From Ferruginibacter sp. (GTDB lineage: Bacteria; Bacteroidota; Bacteroidia; Chitinophagales; Chitinophagaceae): 64,000 bases of DNA. Positions 1 through 8,043 of this stretch are shown here, piece after piece; the stretch's first letter is position 1, and every line of letters starts with the position of its first letter. The position numbers and the translations under genes are program-made. The notes beneath the pieces are model-generated. The model was given only the letters and a program-made list of their open reading frames with translations, was not told the origin of the DNA and ran no database searches. The stretch is taken from the NCBI GenBank assembly GCA_019638525.1, contig JAHBTO010000007.1, positions 1-64,000 of the forward strand, in the 5' to 3' direction.

Positions 1-153
1 GGGCTACCATAATACCGCCCCGCTGGGGCTACCATAATACCGCCCCGCTGGGGCTACCATATTACCGCCCCGCTTGGGCTACTACCATATTACCGCCCCG
101 CTGGGGCTACCATATTGTCGCCTCGTTGAGGCTACCATATTGTCGCTCCAGTG
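1..153. repeat. REP-like hairpin tandem array (six units of about 25 bp)
   Basis: Six head-to-tail units start at 1, 26, 51, 76, 104 and 129. The first three are 25 bp and nearly identical. The fourth is 28 bp through a small duplication of 'cta'. The last two diverge. Each unit holds the core GCCCCGCTGGGGC, a 5-bp GC stem with a 3-nt loop in AT-rich DNA. The same core flanks the transposase next door, so these are probably REP-type sequences recognised by it. The left end may continue beyond the window. A separate GGCC-AGTAT-GGCC hairpin lies at 184-196. Confidence 0.75.
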
Positions 154-230
154 GGGTGCTCTTGCTTTTTTTTAAACAGCTTAGGCCAGTATGGCCGTCA
201 TTCTGGTAAACCAAACCAACCGTTTTTGTA

Positions 231-253
231 TAGTAGCCCTAGCGGGGCGACAT
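231..253 (-). repeat. Inverted REP-like hairpin copy on the 3' side of the transposase
   Basis: On the minus strand this reads as the array core (gccccgctagggc followed by tac), so it is inverted relative to the array at 1-153 and to the copy at 741-768. It ends a few bases from the transposase stop codon and is a candidate for one end of the element. Confidence 0.55.
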
Positions 254-257
254 TTTC

Positions 258-719
258 TTAATCATAAAATTCAAACAGATATTTCTCATCATACTCAACC
301 ATAAAATCTGATAACATTTTTAGATATTCCTCTCTGAAGGTTTTTTGCCTGTGATGTTCTTCCTGGTTCATTATATATTTTATTACAACATCTCTCTGGC
401 TACGGGCAAAAGAAAATGCACCATACCCGGATTGCCATTGAAATTTTCCTTTTACAAATCCTTGTTCATTTATCCATTTGCTGCTATTCGCTTTAACTAT
501 ACTCATGAAATTAGAAATGCTGGTTGTAACCGGCATGCCAAAAAAGATATGTACATGATCTAACCAACCTCCAACCGCTAAAGGTGTAGCACCAGCTCCG
601 GCGATGATACCGGAAATGTATTTATGCAAATCATCACGCCAATCTTTGGTTATACAATTTTCCCTTTGCTTTACGGCAAATACGGCGTGGATTGAAATTT
701 GGGAATATGTGTTGGCCAT
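258..719 (-). CDS. IS200-like / REP-associated tyrosine transposase (Y1 family)
   Basis: A 153-residue single-domain HUH transposase of the IS200/IS605 TnpA or RAYT type, which cuts and rejoins single-stranded DNA at small hairpins. The metal-binding HUH motif is visible as DHVHIFF (His55 and His57). The probable catalytic tyrosine is Tyr115 in VIKYIMNQ, inside the usual C-terminal helix. The length is normal for the family and the frame is intact. No TnpB partner is present. Hairpins in opposite orientation flank the gene (231-253 and 741-768), with an array of the same hairpin further left. This fits a REP-associated element or a non-autonomous IS200 derivative. RAYT and true IS200 TnpA cannot be told apart by eye. 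Confidence 0.9.
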   Translation of the reverse strand: MANTYSQISIHAVFAVKQRENCITKDWRDDLHKYISGIIAGAGATPLAVGGWLDHVHIFFGMPVTTSISNFMSIVKANSSKWINEQGFVKGKFQWQSGYGAFSFARSQRDVVIKYIMNQEEHHRQKTFREEYLKMLSDFMVEYDEKYLFEFYD

Positions 720-740
720 GATGAATAATTTATGTTATAA

Positions 741-768
741 AATACCGCCCCTCTGGGGCTACCAAAAT
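741..768 (+). repeat. REP-like hairpin copy on the 5' side of the transposase
   Basis: This copy (aataccgcccctctggggct and the following accaaaa) has the same orientation as the array at 1-153 and opposite orientation to 231-253. The two flanking copies therefore form an inverted pair around the transposase gene. Confidence 0.55.
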
Positions 769-799
769 ATCGCTCTTACAGTGCAAGGCACAATTAGTT

Positions 800-1939
800 T
801 CATTTTTCTTTCAACGCTACCCAACTCACCGTGGTGCCATGATATTCACATCGTCCTTCATTTAATTTTCCAAATTCACCTAAGGAGAAAAAACCAATCA
901 TTGGTTTATTCCATGTAGCAGCCAGCCCTTCAATTTCGGTGGAGATCATCGGTCCAAATGTGCCTAATCTGCCCACGCAGGAAAAAACCATCATTGCATC
1001 TGCATCGGGCATCTTCTTTTCTTTAACGATAGTCGTGCTTTCCACTACTCTATCAATTACATCAAAATCGGGTGGTAATGAAAAACGAAAGACATCTCCT
1101 TCCTGTACTTCACCACCTATCATGATTGATTTATCATTTGTATTCCAGAATAAAACCGGCTTCATAATTACTGAACCGCCTGGCCTTAGAAACTGCAACG
1201 GATATCCCAGGTCCGATGGAAGCAATCCATTTCCATGGTTGGAAGGCGTGATGAGTTCATTTCCCAGGAATCTTTGTATGACATTCATGGCAGGTTCTCC
1301 ATCAATGGTAAATACCCAGGTACCATCACATTTTGTGATTCTTTTCTCGGTGCCGACAGGCTTCCATCCCGAAACGGCTAACCCGTTAATCTCTATCTTG
1401 TCCTGATCAATCACCAGGGCAATTATTCCCCTTTTAGTGGATTCATTTTTTGTAAATAAAATGCCGGAAAAATCTGCCGGGTTACCCGCTACTCCACCCA
1501 TGATGGTTGCATCCTTTCCTGCTGCATCCGTCAATCCATTTATCAACTCATCTCCCGACATCCTGAAATCTGCAGAAGAGATAATGAAGCCGGAATTTTT
1601 AAAAGCCAGTACACCTGCTTCACCTACCTGGTGCGCTGCGTGATAAGCAGAATCCTCATCATAATCTTTTAGCACAATACGGAAACTATCCGTTGATATA
1701 TCCAACAACAAAACAACGATATCATCCTGCTCCATTCCCTGCTCGGTAAATTTTTGCGAAGTACTGACACCGAATATTTCTATGTTGTTTTTATTGAAAA
1801 TAGAGCGTAGCAGCCCGGCATTATCAATATTAGTTAAGAGTATGATGGCGAGTGATGGCTTGAAATCATTTTCCATACATTGCTTCAATACCAGTTGAAT
1901 TTCTTCCGGTGATTTTCCTTTTATGGTTTTCGACTGCAT
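800..1939 (-). CDS. FIST N/C domain sensory protein
   Basis: A 379-residue soluble protein with the FIST architecture: FIST_N roughly over residues 30-210 and FIST_C over about 220-365. Motifs typical of the family are GVSTSQKF near residue 57, IMGGVAGN near 147 and the late GFFSLGEFG segment. FIST proteins are proposed small-ligand (possibly amino-acid) sensors, often linked to signalling proteins, but no kinase, cyclase or methyl-accepting domain is fused or adjacent here. There is no signal peptide or membrane segment, so it should be cytoplasmic. It lies downstream of the YfcC transporter across 161 bp of AT-rich repeats. Ligand and output are unknown. Confidence 0.85.
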   Translation of the reverse strand: MQSKTIKGKSPEEIQLVLKQCMENDFKPSLAIILLTNIDNAGLLRSIFNKNNIEIFGVSTSQKFTEQGMEQDDIVVLLLDISTDSFRIVLKDYDEDSAYHAAHQVGEAGVLAFKNSGFIISSADFRMSGDELINGLTDAAGKDATIMGGVAGNPADFSGILFTKNESTKRGIIALVIDQDKIEINGLAVSGWKPVGTEKRITKCDGTWVFTIDGEPAMNVIQRFLGNELITPSNHGNGLLPSDLGYPLQFLRPGGSVIMKPVLFWNTNDKSIMIGGEVQEGDVFRFSLPPDFDVIDRVVESTTIVKEKKMPDADAMMVFSCVGRLGTFGPMISTEIEGLAATWNKPMIGFFSLGEFGKLNEGRCEYHGTTVSWVALKEK

Positions 1940-1942
1940 TTT

Positions 1943-2041
1943 ATTTAATTGTTAATGGCCAATGGTTAATACTTATTGGTTAATTGATAATTCATAGACG
2001 GTTATGGTATGCTTCATTCATAATTCATAATTCATAATTCA
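1943..2041. repeat. AT-rich intergenic simple repeats, including an ATAATTC heptad run
   Basis: The gap between the YfcC and FIST genes holds degenerate repeats of the type taattgttaatgg / ggttaat, then at least three 7-bp units (cataatt) at about 2015-2040. The same heptad occurs at 20309-20330. No gene or clear promoter was seen here. Confidence 0.6.
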
Positions 2042-2100
2042 GTTTTACACATTTTTTTAAAACATTCTCCGGTTAAATTATTCGTTTAAAATATTGCCTC

Positions 2101-3597
2101 TCATAAATAAATCCCCATAATTAATGCTGCCATGCAAATGATGGTTAATACAACCAACAAAGGCATAATAAATTTAATCCATGTTTTGTAACTTATGTTC
2201 ACCATGGCCAATGAGGGTAATATTAAGCCGGTGGGGGCAAGGAACGACATCAGGCACATGCCATACATATATGCATTTACTATTTCCCTGCCCGGAATAT
2301 TTACCAGGATGGCTAATGCACCAATGATGGGCATGGTTAAAACCGCCATACCGGAAGTGGATTGTATGAAAATGGAAAACACGACATAAAATAGCAATAA
2401 CAATAAAATGAAAAATGCTGGTTGCATACCCTGCACGGTTTGGGCTGTATAATATAAAATGGCGTCGCTTACATGGCCTTCATTTAATACAACGGTAACA
2501 CCTCTTGCCACACCAACAATGAATGCAACCGACAGAAGGCTTGCAGCGCCTTTGATAAATTCGCTGATGTATATTTTTTCATTCAGGCGGCTTATCACAG
2601 CCACTAAGATGGAGGAAGCCAGGAACAGCGCCGACATTTCGGTTGTCCACCAGTCTAAAAATACTACACCGCCAATCATGGCAAGAAAAGTGGCAATATA
2701 AATGAGTAATAAAAGTTTTGTTCTCCCATCAAGTTTTGGATTTACATCATGATTTATTTGTACATCGAATGGCGGCCTTACATCGCCATCAATTTTATTT
2801 ACCAAAGAAGCAGTAGGGTCTTTTTTTATTTTTGATGCATATCTTAAAATGTACCATACCATCAATGCTGTAACGATTACCCAAAGGATAAGTCGTTGTG
2901 TTAATCCATCCATCCAGTTGATGCCTGCTGCATTAGATGCGATAATAACAGAAAACGGGTTGGAAAATGCCGGGATTGCACCAACAGATGTTCCCCCAAA
3001 AATAATTGCCAGCGGCACTAACAGGTCATAACCGGCCGCAAGAAACAAAGGAACCAATATGGGGTAAAACACCAATGCTTCTTCGCCCATACCATACGAT
3101 CCGGCAAAGAAAGAAAACACAGAGGTAAGTATAATGATGAGCCAATGCTCACGGCCTTTCATACTATGCGATAGCCAGGTGATGCCTTTTACCATAGCGC
3201 CGGTTTCGTTAAACACAAACATAAATCCGCCGATAACGAGGATGAACAGGATAATATCTATGCTATCAATAATTCCTTTAATAGGCGCTTGTAACACTGC
3301 GATGAAGCCCTGGCCGTTTCTTTCTTGTTTGGTGAATGTACCCGGAACCGATACCGGTTTGCGTATATCGCCATGTAAAAATTTTTCAATTTTAATTTGA
3401 ATACCCAGGCTGTCTAACGTTTTTTGTGTAAGCGGAAGCTGAATGTCTCCATTATTGGTTACCATGCTGAATGACTTTTCGCCGGCCGACAGTTTATTGT
3501 ATTGCCCTGCCGGCAACAGCCAGGTGCCAATAGCAGCCAGGATGATAACTATCATCAGGATGGGGATGGGGCCGGGGAAAGAAATTTTTTTTGCCAT
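2101..3597 (-). CDS. YfcC family membrane transporter
   Basis: A 498-residue polytopic membrane protein of the YfcC / C4-dicarboxylate anaerobic carrier (DcuC-like, ion transporter) superfamily. It starts with a TM helix ending in TWLLPAGQYNKL, a family hallmark, followed by a periplasmic loop and about 11 further hydrophobic segments. Conserved stretches include GSYGMGEEALVFYPIL near residue 167 and FGGTSVGAIPAFSNPFSV near 199. Members have been linked to arginine, dicarboxylate or short-chain fatty-acid transport, but the sequence does not fix a substrate. It lies in a same-strand run with an APC permease, a dipeptidase and a hydrolase, which suggests amino-acid or peptide-derived substrates (inference). 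Confidence 0.85.
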   Translation of the reverse strand: MAKKISFPGPIPILMIVIILAAIGTWLLPAGQYNKLSAGEKSFSMVTNNGDIQLPLTQKTLDSLGIQIKIEKFLHGDIRKPVSVPGTFTKQERNGQGFIAVLQAPIKGIIDSIDIILFILVIGGFMFVFNETGAMVKGITWLSHSMKGREHWLIIILTSVFSFFAGSYGMGEEALVFYPILVPLFLAAGYDLLVPLAIIFGGTSVGAIPAFSNPFSVIIASNAAGINWMDGLTQRLILWVIVTALMVWYILRYASKIKKDPTASLVNKIDGDVRPPFDVQINHDVNPKLDGRTKLLLLIYIATFLAMIGGVVFLDWWTTEMSALFLASSILVAVISRLNEKIYISEFIKGAASLLSVAFIVGVARGVTVVLNEGHVSDAILYYTAQTVQGMQPAFFILLLLLFYVVFSIFIQSTSGMAVLTMPIIGALAILVNIPGREIVNAYMYGMCLMSFLAPTGLILPSLAMVNISYKTWIKFIMPLLVVLTIICMAALIMGIYL

Positions 3598-3673
3598 AGT
3601 TGTTTTATAAAATTCTTTTTGGAATCATCATTTATTTAGTCTTGTACTTTTCTATGTGTTTAGTTCTATGTAT

Positions 3674-4570
3674 TTATTGAAGTTGGTAATCTTTTTGTAA
3701 GGTAGCCTGTAATTGAAGCGCTGAGGCTTTAAGTTGTTTCAGCTCCGCAAGCCTTGAGCGCCGGGAGCCATTCATTTGTAATGCATGAAAACTCAGCTCT
3801 TTCAACAATTCCGAATCATACGTTCTTAATTGAGGGTTATCATTGCTTCGAAAGATTTCTCCGTTGGTATCTTCCTGTCTTCTTAATATACCCGGATCAA
3901 ATATTTTAGCTGCCACTTTTTTATAATTGTCAAATTCGTGGTTGTAATTATCTTCCAGTAATCGTATTTCAGAGAACTGTCCATAATAGCCCATGATTTG
4001 ATTAGAACAATTAGTTTTTCTTATCAATCGAAAGCCACCTGAATTTCGAAGCTGATCAAATGTCCTGTTGTTGTTAGAGAACGGTTTAGATCTTGGCCCC
4101 ATCCGGCCAAAATAATACAAGTCATCGCCTTTTTGTTTTGCAAGCCCTGCATCATCCAATAAATAAATTAATGAATCCAACTCGCCAATGCCTCTCTGTT
4201 CATCGTCAATCTGCAAATCAAGGCTTTTTACATCATCCTGCAAATCCGATATCAATGATTCTATATATTGTTTCTCCTTTTGGTGTTCTATCACATGTTC
4301 CAACTGATACTCGGCTAAAAAGCCACAGAATACAGCAAGGAATAACATAAAAAACTCAAACAAGTAATGTTTAAATTTTTTTCTTTCAGTGTGTGGATGA
4401 TGATGTACTTCCATATTTTTTGTTTCTGTTTTATTGTCAGTTAACTCCTGTTGTTTGTTGTTAGTTTCCTGAATTTCATTCATAGATGAATTCAAAATTA
4501 TAGAATCATCATCTGTTAAATTGTTGCTCTGATTTTGAGAATCTCCCTCTTTATTTTTATTTTCTTCCAT
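3674..4570 (-). CDS. His-rich single-pass membrane protein, paralogue copy 5
   Basis: A 298-residue protein of unknown function, last of five tandem paralogues. Residues 1-52 are polar, Asn/Glu/Gln-rich and probably disordered. Then come the family signature MEVHHHPH (53-60), a basic stretch, one TM helix (about 69-88, FFMLFLAVFCGFLAE), a charged probable coiled coil and the family motif RTFDQLRNSGGFRLIRK. The layout resembles DUF6090-like Bacteroidota proteins, which also have one N-terminal TM and an SGxxR motif; that link is by eye only. The start abuts the stop of copy 4 (TAA directly followed by ATG), so the two are probably translationally coupled. MEVHHHPH is the actual start in copies 3 and 4, so an internal start at residue 53 is possible. 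Confidence 0.8.
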   Translation of the reverse strand: MEENKNKEGDSQNQSNNLTDDDSIILNSSMNEIQETNNKQQELTDNKTETKNMEVHHHPHTERKKFKHYLFEFFMLFLAVFCGFLAEYQLEHVIEHQKEKQYIESLISDLQDDVKSLDLQIDDEQRGIGELDSLIYLLDDAGLAKQKGDDLYYFGRMGPRSKPFSNNNRTFDQLRNSGGFRLIRKTNCSNQIMGYYGQFSEIRLLEDNYNHEFDNYKKVAAKIFDPGILRRQEDTNGEIFRSNDNPQLRTYDSELLKELSFHALQMNGSRRSRLAELKQLKASALQLQATLQKDYQLQ

Positions 4571-5329
4571 TTATTTATTAGTGTCAAGTAGTTTTAAGAG
4601 GTTGGTAGCATTTAATTTAAGTTCTTTAAAACGATAAATGGTATTTATTAAGTAGAACTTTTTTAATACACACCAGTTTGCATAATTTTTAAGTTGTAAA
4701 GGGGTATTGGTTAATAGCTGTCGGTTATTAAAAAATGCTGTATCAGTGAGGTTGAGTATAGACCTGGAGAAAATCCCGCCCAATTGCATATACTCAAGTA
4801 AAGGGTTGATATCTATGAATTGTAATTGATTTTTTCTAAAGTCTCTATTGATGTCATTTGCAGCATTGTAAAAATCCTTTAATAATTGTATGTTGTTAAA
4901 GTAATGTTTTAGTGAATCCACAAGCTTACTGTTTTTAATATATCGTAGCGATCCAGAATTTATCAACTGAAGCAGTGTAGTTTCATTTGGACTTGCATCA
5001 GGGTATATAAAAGCATAAACACTTAAATGGTAGGCAAAGGCTGTTCTTTTTTGGCTTTCTTCTGCATTCCCAAGCAAGTCAACCAATGTATCTATTTTTT
5101 TTGTGCAAATGGTTAACCGTTCTATGGTATTATTAAAAATGGTTGTATCTGCCGACAGGTCTCTGTGTATTGATTTGGTATAATCTTTTGCCCTTTGTTT
5201 TTCTATTATATGCTCAAGCTGGTATTCGGCTAAAAATCCGCAGAACACAGCGAGGAACAACATGAAGAATTCAAACAGGTAATGTTTAAATTTCTTCCTT
5301 TCTGAATTTGGATGATGATGTACTTCCAT
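4571..5329 (-). CDS. His-rich single-pass membrane protein, paralogue copy 4
   Basis: A 252-residue member of the same tandem family, without the disordered N-terminal extension; it starts directly at MEVHHHPN. One TM helix lies at about residues 16-35 (FFMLFLAVFCGFLAEYQLEH, identical to copies 1 and 5), followed by a charged helical region. The family motif appears as TTLLQLINSGSLRYIKN. The predicted topology is a short His-rich N-terminus and a long soluble C-terminal part on the other side of the membrane. The stop codon touches the start of copy 5, and 41 bp separate it from copy 3. Function unknown. The TM-coding DNA is far more conserved between copies than the rest. Confidence 0.8.
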   Translation of the reverse strand: MEVHHHPNSERKKFKHYLFEFFMLFLAVFCGFLAEYQLEHIIEKQRAKDYTKSIHRDLSADTTIFNNTIERLTICTKKIDTLVDLLGNAEESQKRTAFAYHLSVYAFIYPDASPNETTLLQLINSGSLRYIKNSKLVDSLKHYFNNIQLLKDFYNAANDINRDFRKNQLQFIDINPLLEYMQLGGIFSRSILNLTDTAFFNNRQLLTNTPLQLKNYANWCVLKKFYLINTIYRFKELKLNATNLLKLLDTNK

Positions 5330-5370
5330 TTAATTTGGATTTGTAGTGTTGAAAAAGAAACTAAATTTTA

Positions 5371-6123
5371 CTAATTGTAGTGATATTTATTTTTAAAATA
5401 GTTTATCAGCCTGATTTGGTATTCTTTTAACTCGCTTAACCTTGCCCTGTGATTATAGTTTACACGGTAATACAACAAAAGTTCATTAAAATATTTATTA
5501 AGCATTGTAGTATCATATAGTAAAGGCGTAGTAACATCTATAGATTCAAATTCTACATTATCCCGGTTACCATTTGGTTTAAACATTTGAGCATTGGCCG
5601 AAAAATTTACCAGTTGGTCAAAAGTGGCTCTCACTTTGTCCTGCGCTTCCTGGAATACCGTTGCCTGGAAATCTTGGAAAGCATTGAAATTATTTTCATA
5701 GGCAAGAATACTATCTGCATCTTCCTTTTTTAGTAGTTTGAATCCACCTGCATTGGAGAGTTGATTAAGTGTTCGGTTCGTTATTTTAAAGACCCGGTTA
5801 TATGCAGAAATTTTCATTAATTCAATCAGGCAGGATGTTGACTTAATTTTTTTTGAGACACTGTCAAAGCAATTTTCAAGATTATTTAAAACTTCAAGTT
5901 TTGTGTCATCATAATCAGTGAAATATTTCATTCTTGCCGTATCCGTTTTCAAATCCTCATAAAATGATTCAACATATTTCTTAGCAGTATGATTATCTAC
6001 CTTCATTTCACGGATATTCTCTGCTAAAAATCCCATTGTAACTGCCAGAAATATCATGATGAATTCAAAAAAATACTCTTTAAAATTTTTCTTTTCTACA
6101 TGAGGATGATGGTGAACTTCCAT
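5371..6123 (-). CDS. His-rich single-pass membrane protein, paralogue copy 3
   Basis: A 250-residue family member starting at MEVHHHPHVEKK. Its TM segment (about 16-35, EFIMIFLAVTMGFLAENIRE) differs from the others and is closer to the form common in distant Bacteroidota homologues, so this copy may be an older branch. After the TM comes a charged helical region, then the family motif NRTLNQLSNAGGFKLLKK and a C-terminal helix ending KNKYHYN, comparable with SKYHLN in copies 1 and 2. Only 5 bp separate it from the stop of the interrupted copy 2 upstream. Function unknown. Confidence 0.8.
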   Translation of the reverse strand: MEVHHHPHVEKKNFKEYFFEFIMIFLAVTMGFLAENIREMKVDNHTAKKYVESFYEDLKTDTARMKYFTDYDDTKLEVLNNLENCFDSVSKKIKSTSCLIELMKISAYNRVFKITNRTLNQLSNAGGFKLLKKEDADSILAYENNFNAFQDFQATVFQEAQDKVRATFDQLVNFSANAQMFKPNGNRDNVEFESIDVTTPLLYDTTMLNKYFNELLLYYRVNYNHRARLSELKEYQIRLINYFKNKYHYN

Positions 6124-6128
6124 ATTTT

Positions 6129-7025
6129 TTAATTTAAATGATATTTAGTTTGTAAAAAAAGCAACAAGTTTTTTGAACGACGATTCATGTGCATTAGCAT
6201 AGAAACGTAATAGGCTGTAAGGTCTCGTGTTGTTCTAATCATTTGAGCATATTTTATTAGCATTTTTTTGTCTTTAGTCAAAAGTTCCATGTGGGCAGGA
6301 AAGGGTTTAGAAATAAAACTGCCATCTTTTTGCAGCTCTTTCTGCATGAAAGTTCTGTCAAATAACTCTTCCGCAAAAAAATACATCCGTTCAGTCCCTT
6401 CCTGCAATATTACTTCCTACCCCCTGATATTATCTTTTGGTTGACCATAATAATTCATTATACTATCCGATATTTCCTGCTGCCTTTTAAGCCTAAGATT
6501 ACCCGATGAAAGCAATTGCCTGAAAGTAGCATCATTCCATTGCATCAGGTTAAGGTTAGAAGCGAACTTATTATTGAAAATATAAATTTGCTTCTCATCG
6601 GCTGCAAATAGTTCAGGCTTTGATAAAAGTAATGCCATGGAATCCATCCCATAAACTCTGTTTAAGTTATCATCAATTACTGATTTAGTTTCTACAGTAT
6701 CTTTTTTTAAATCTACAATCATTGATTCAATATATTTCTTTTCACGTTTTTTTTCTACCTGGTGTTCTCGAACGTTTTCTGCTAAAAAGCCACAGAATAC
6801 CGCCAGGAATAGCATGAAGAATTCAAACAGGTAGTGTTTGAATTTTTTTCTTTTTGTGTGGGGATGATGATGTACTTCCATAGTTTCATCAGTCGAAAGT
6901 TGAGGATTGATAATTGAATGTTGTGCTGTTTCTGGAATTGGGTCTAATGATGAACCAGCTTCAGTATTTGCCTGCTGCTCATCAGGCTGGGGTTCCTGTT
7001 TATTTATTTTTTCTTCTTCGCTCAC
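6129..7025 (-). pseudogene. His-rich single-pass membrane protein, paralogue copy 2, interrupted by an in-frame TAG
   Basis: Read from 7025 (GTG start, MSEEEKINK) the frame encodes a polar N-terminal extension, MEVHHHPH, the TM helix and the family motif DATFRQLLSSGNLRL, then stops at TAG (6417-6419) after 202 residues. The same frame continues without shift to 6129 and encodes the rest of the family, ending LLLFLQTKYHLN. Across the stop, YYGQPKDNIRG-stop-EVILQEG lines up residue for residue with copies 1 and 5, so one nonsense change (for example CAG or AAG to TAG), not a frameshift, separates the halves. The full length would be about 298 codons, as in copies 1 and 5. Alternatives are a sequencing error, or use of the truncated membrane protein. 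The start overlaps the stop of a 29-codon ORF. Confidence 0.75.
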
Positions 7026-7111
7026 CTGTTTTTAAAATATTTGTATAAAAAAGCAGCAATAAATCCCACAAGCATATAAATGATTAGCCTTATAATCCTG
7101 TGTTTTGTCAT
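7022..7111 (-). CDS. Possible 29-residue single-TM microprotein
   Basis: ATG at 7109-7111 opens 29 codons ending in TGA at 7022-7024. The product starts MTKHRIIRLIIYML, continues through a hydrophobic stretch (residues about 9-22) and ends LYKYFKNR, so it has one short TM helix with basic residues at both ends. It begins 7 bp after the stop of copy 1, and its TGA overlaps the GTG start of copy 2 in the GTGA arrangement typical of translational coupling. It fills the gap between copies 1 and 2 almost exactly. A perfect 17-bp dyad, TCACTTAATTTAAGTGA (7115-7131), overlaps the preceding stop codon. The ORF is short, so chance is possible. Confidence 0.45.
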   Translation of the reverse strand: MTKHRIIRLIIYMLVGFIAAFLYKYFKNR

Positions 7112-7118
7112 ATTTCAC

Positions 7119-7982
7119 TTAATTTAAGTGATATTTACTTTGAAGATATTTTAATAGCTCTACTGCAGCAAGCTTCATCTTTTGCAATAAAGGTTTCATA
7201 CCCATACGGCTGCCATTCATTTCAACTGCATAAAATCCCAGTTGCCTTAATAATGCAGGATCATAAGATAACAACTCAAGGTCGCCCTGTAATCTTTTAA
7301 CTGAGCCATCGGTATTTATTTGTCTTTGATAGATGGAGTGATCCATTATATGAGAAGCTGCTTCTTTAAAAGCTGCGTTTTCGGTATTGTATATGCTTTC
7401 CATCATCCGCAGCTCTGGAAATAGTGAATAATATTTCATGATGCGGTCGGCTGTTTCCTGTTTACGAATAAGCCTAAACCCACCTGAATTTTTTAACTGA
7501 TCAAATGTGCGGCTATTATTGGCAAGCGGAGACTGGCGAATACCCATCCTTGAAGTGTAATAGATAGTTGCTCCATATTTTTTTGCTGTATCGGGCGATA
7601 TAAGAAGGGTACTCAAGGTATCAAAAAGCAGGGCCCCGTTTTCTATATCTTCAATATGATTTGTTATGATGAGTGTATCATCTTTTAAATCGGATGTTAG
7701 TGAAGAAATGTATTGCAGCTCCCGGTCTCTTTCAATTTTATGTTCCAACTGGTACTCGGCTAAAAAGCCACAGAACACAGCAAGGAATAACATAAAAAAC
7801 TCAAACAGGTAATGTTTAAATTTTTTTCTTTCGGTGTGAGCATGATGGTGTACTTCCATTGTTTCAATAGTTGAAGGTGGAGGGTTAATAGGTGAAAGTT
7901 GTTCGGCTCCTGTATTTGATACAGGAATTGAACCTGTTTCGTCAAGTGATTGTTGTTCTTCTGTTTTTTCTTCTTCATTCAT
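7119..7982 (-). CDS. His-rich single-pass membrane protein, paralogue copy 1
   Basis: A 287-residue protein, first of the tandem family in transcription order. A polar extension (1-41) precedes MEVHHHAH (42-49), then comes the TM helix (about 57-76) with the conserved FFMLFLAVFCGFLAEYQLEH block, a charged helix, the motif RTFDQLKNSGGFRLIRK and the C-terminal MNGSRMG element shared with copy 5 (MNGSRRS). Copies 1 and 5 are the closest pair along the full length although they sit at opposite ends of the cluster. It starts 61 bp after the APC permease stop, so it could belong to a long minus-strand transcript from the dipeptidase gene. Function unknown. Confidence 0.8.
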   Translation of the reverse strand: MNEEEKTEEQQSLDETGSIPVSNTGAEQLSPINPPPSTIETMEVHHHAHTERKKFKHYLFEFFMLFLAVFCGFLAEYQLEHKIERDRELQYISSLTSDLKDDTLIITNHIEDIENGALLFDTLSTLLISPDTAKKYGATIYYTSRMGIRQSPLANNSRTFDQLKNSGGFRLIRKQETADRIMKYYSLFPELRMMESIYNTENAAFKEAASHIMDHSIYQRQINTDGSVKRLQGDLELLSYDPALLRQLGFYAVEMNGSRMGMKPLLQKMKLAAVELLKYLQSKYHLN

Positions 7983-8043
7983 ATATTATAATCTTCTTCC
8001 GTTTAAATATCCAATATATTTTAGTTTACAGAAATAATATCAT

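Noticed and set aside
1..153. The tandem units looked at first like a CRISPR array
   Set aside because: Units follow one another without spacers, and the hairpin recurs around a Y1 transposase; no cas genes are present.
6129..6407. A separate small gene with a TTG start
   Set aside because: It is in frame with the ORF at 6417-7025 and matches the C-terminal third of the paralogues, so it is the distal part of an interrupted gene.
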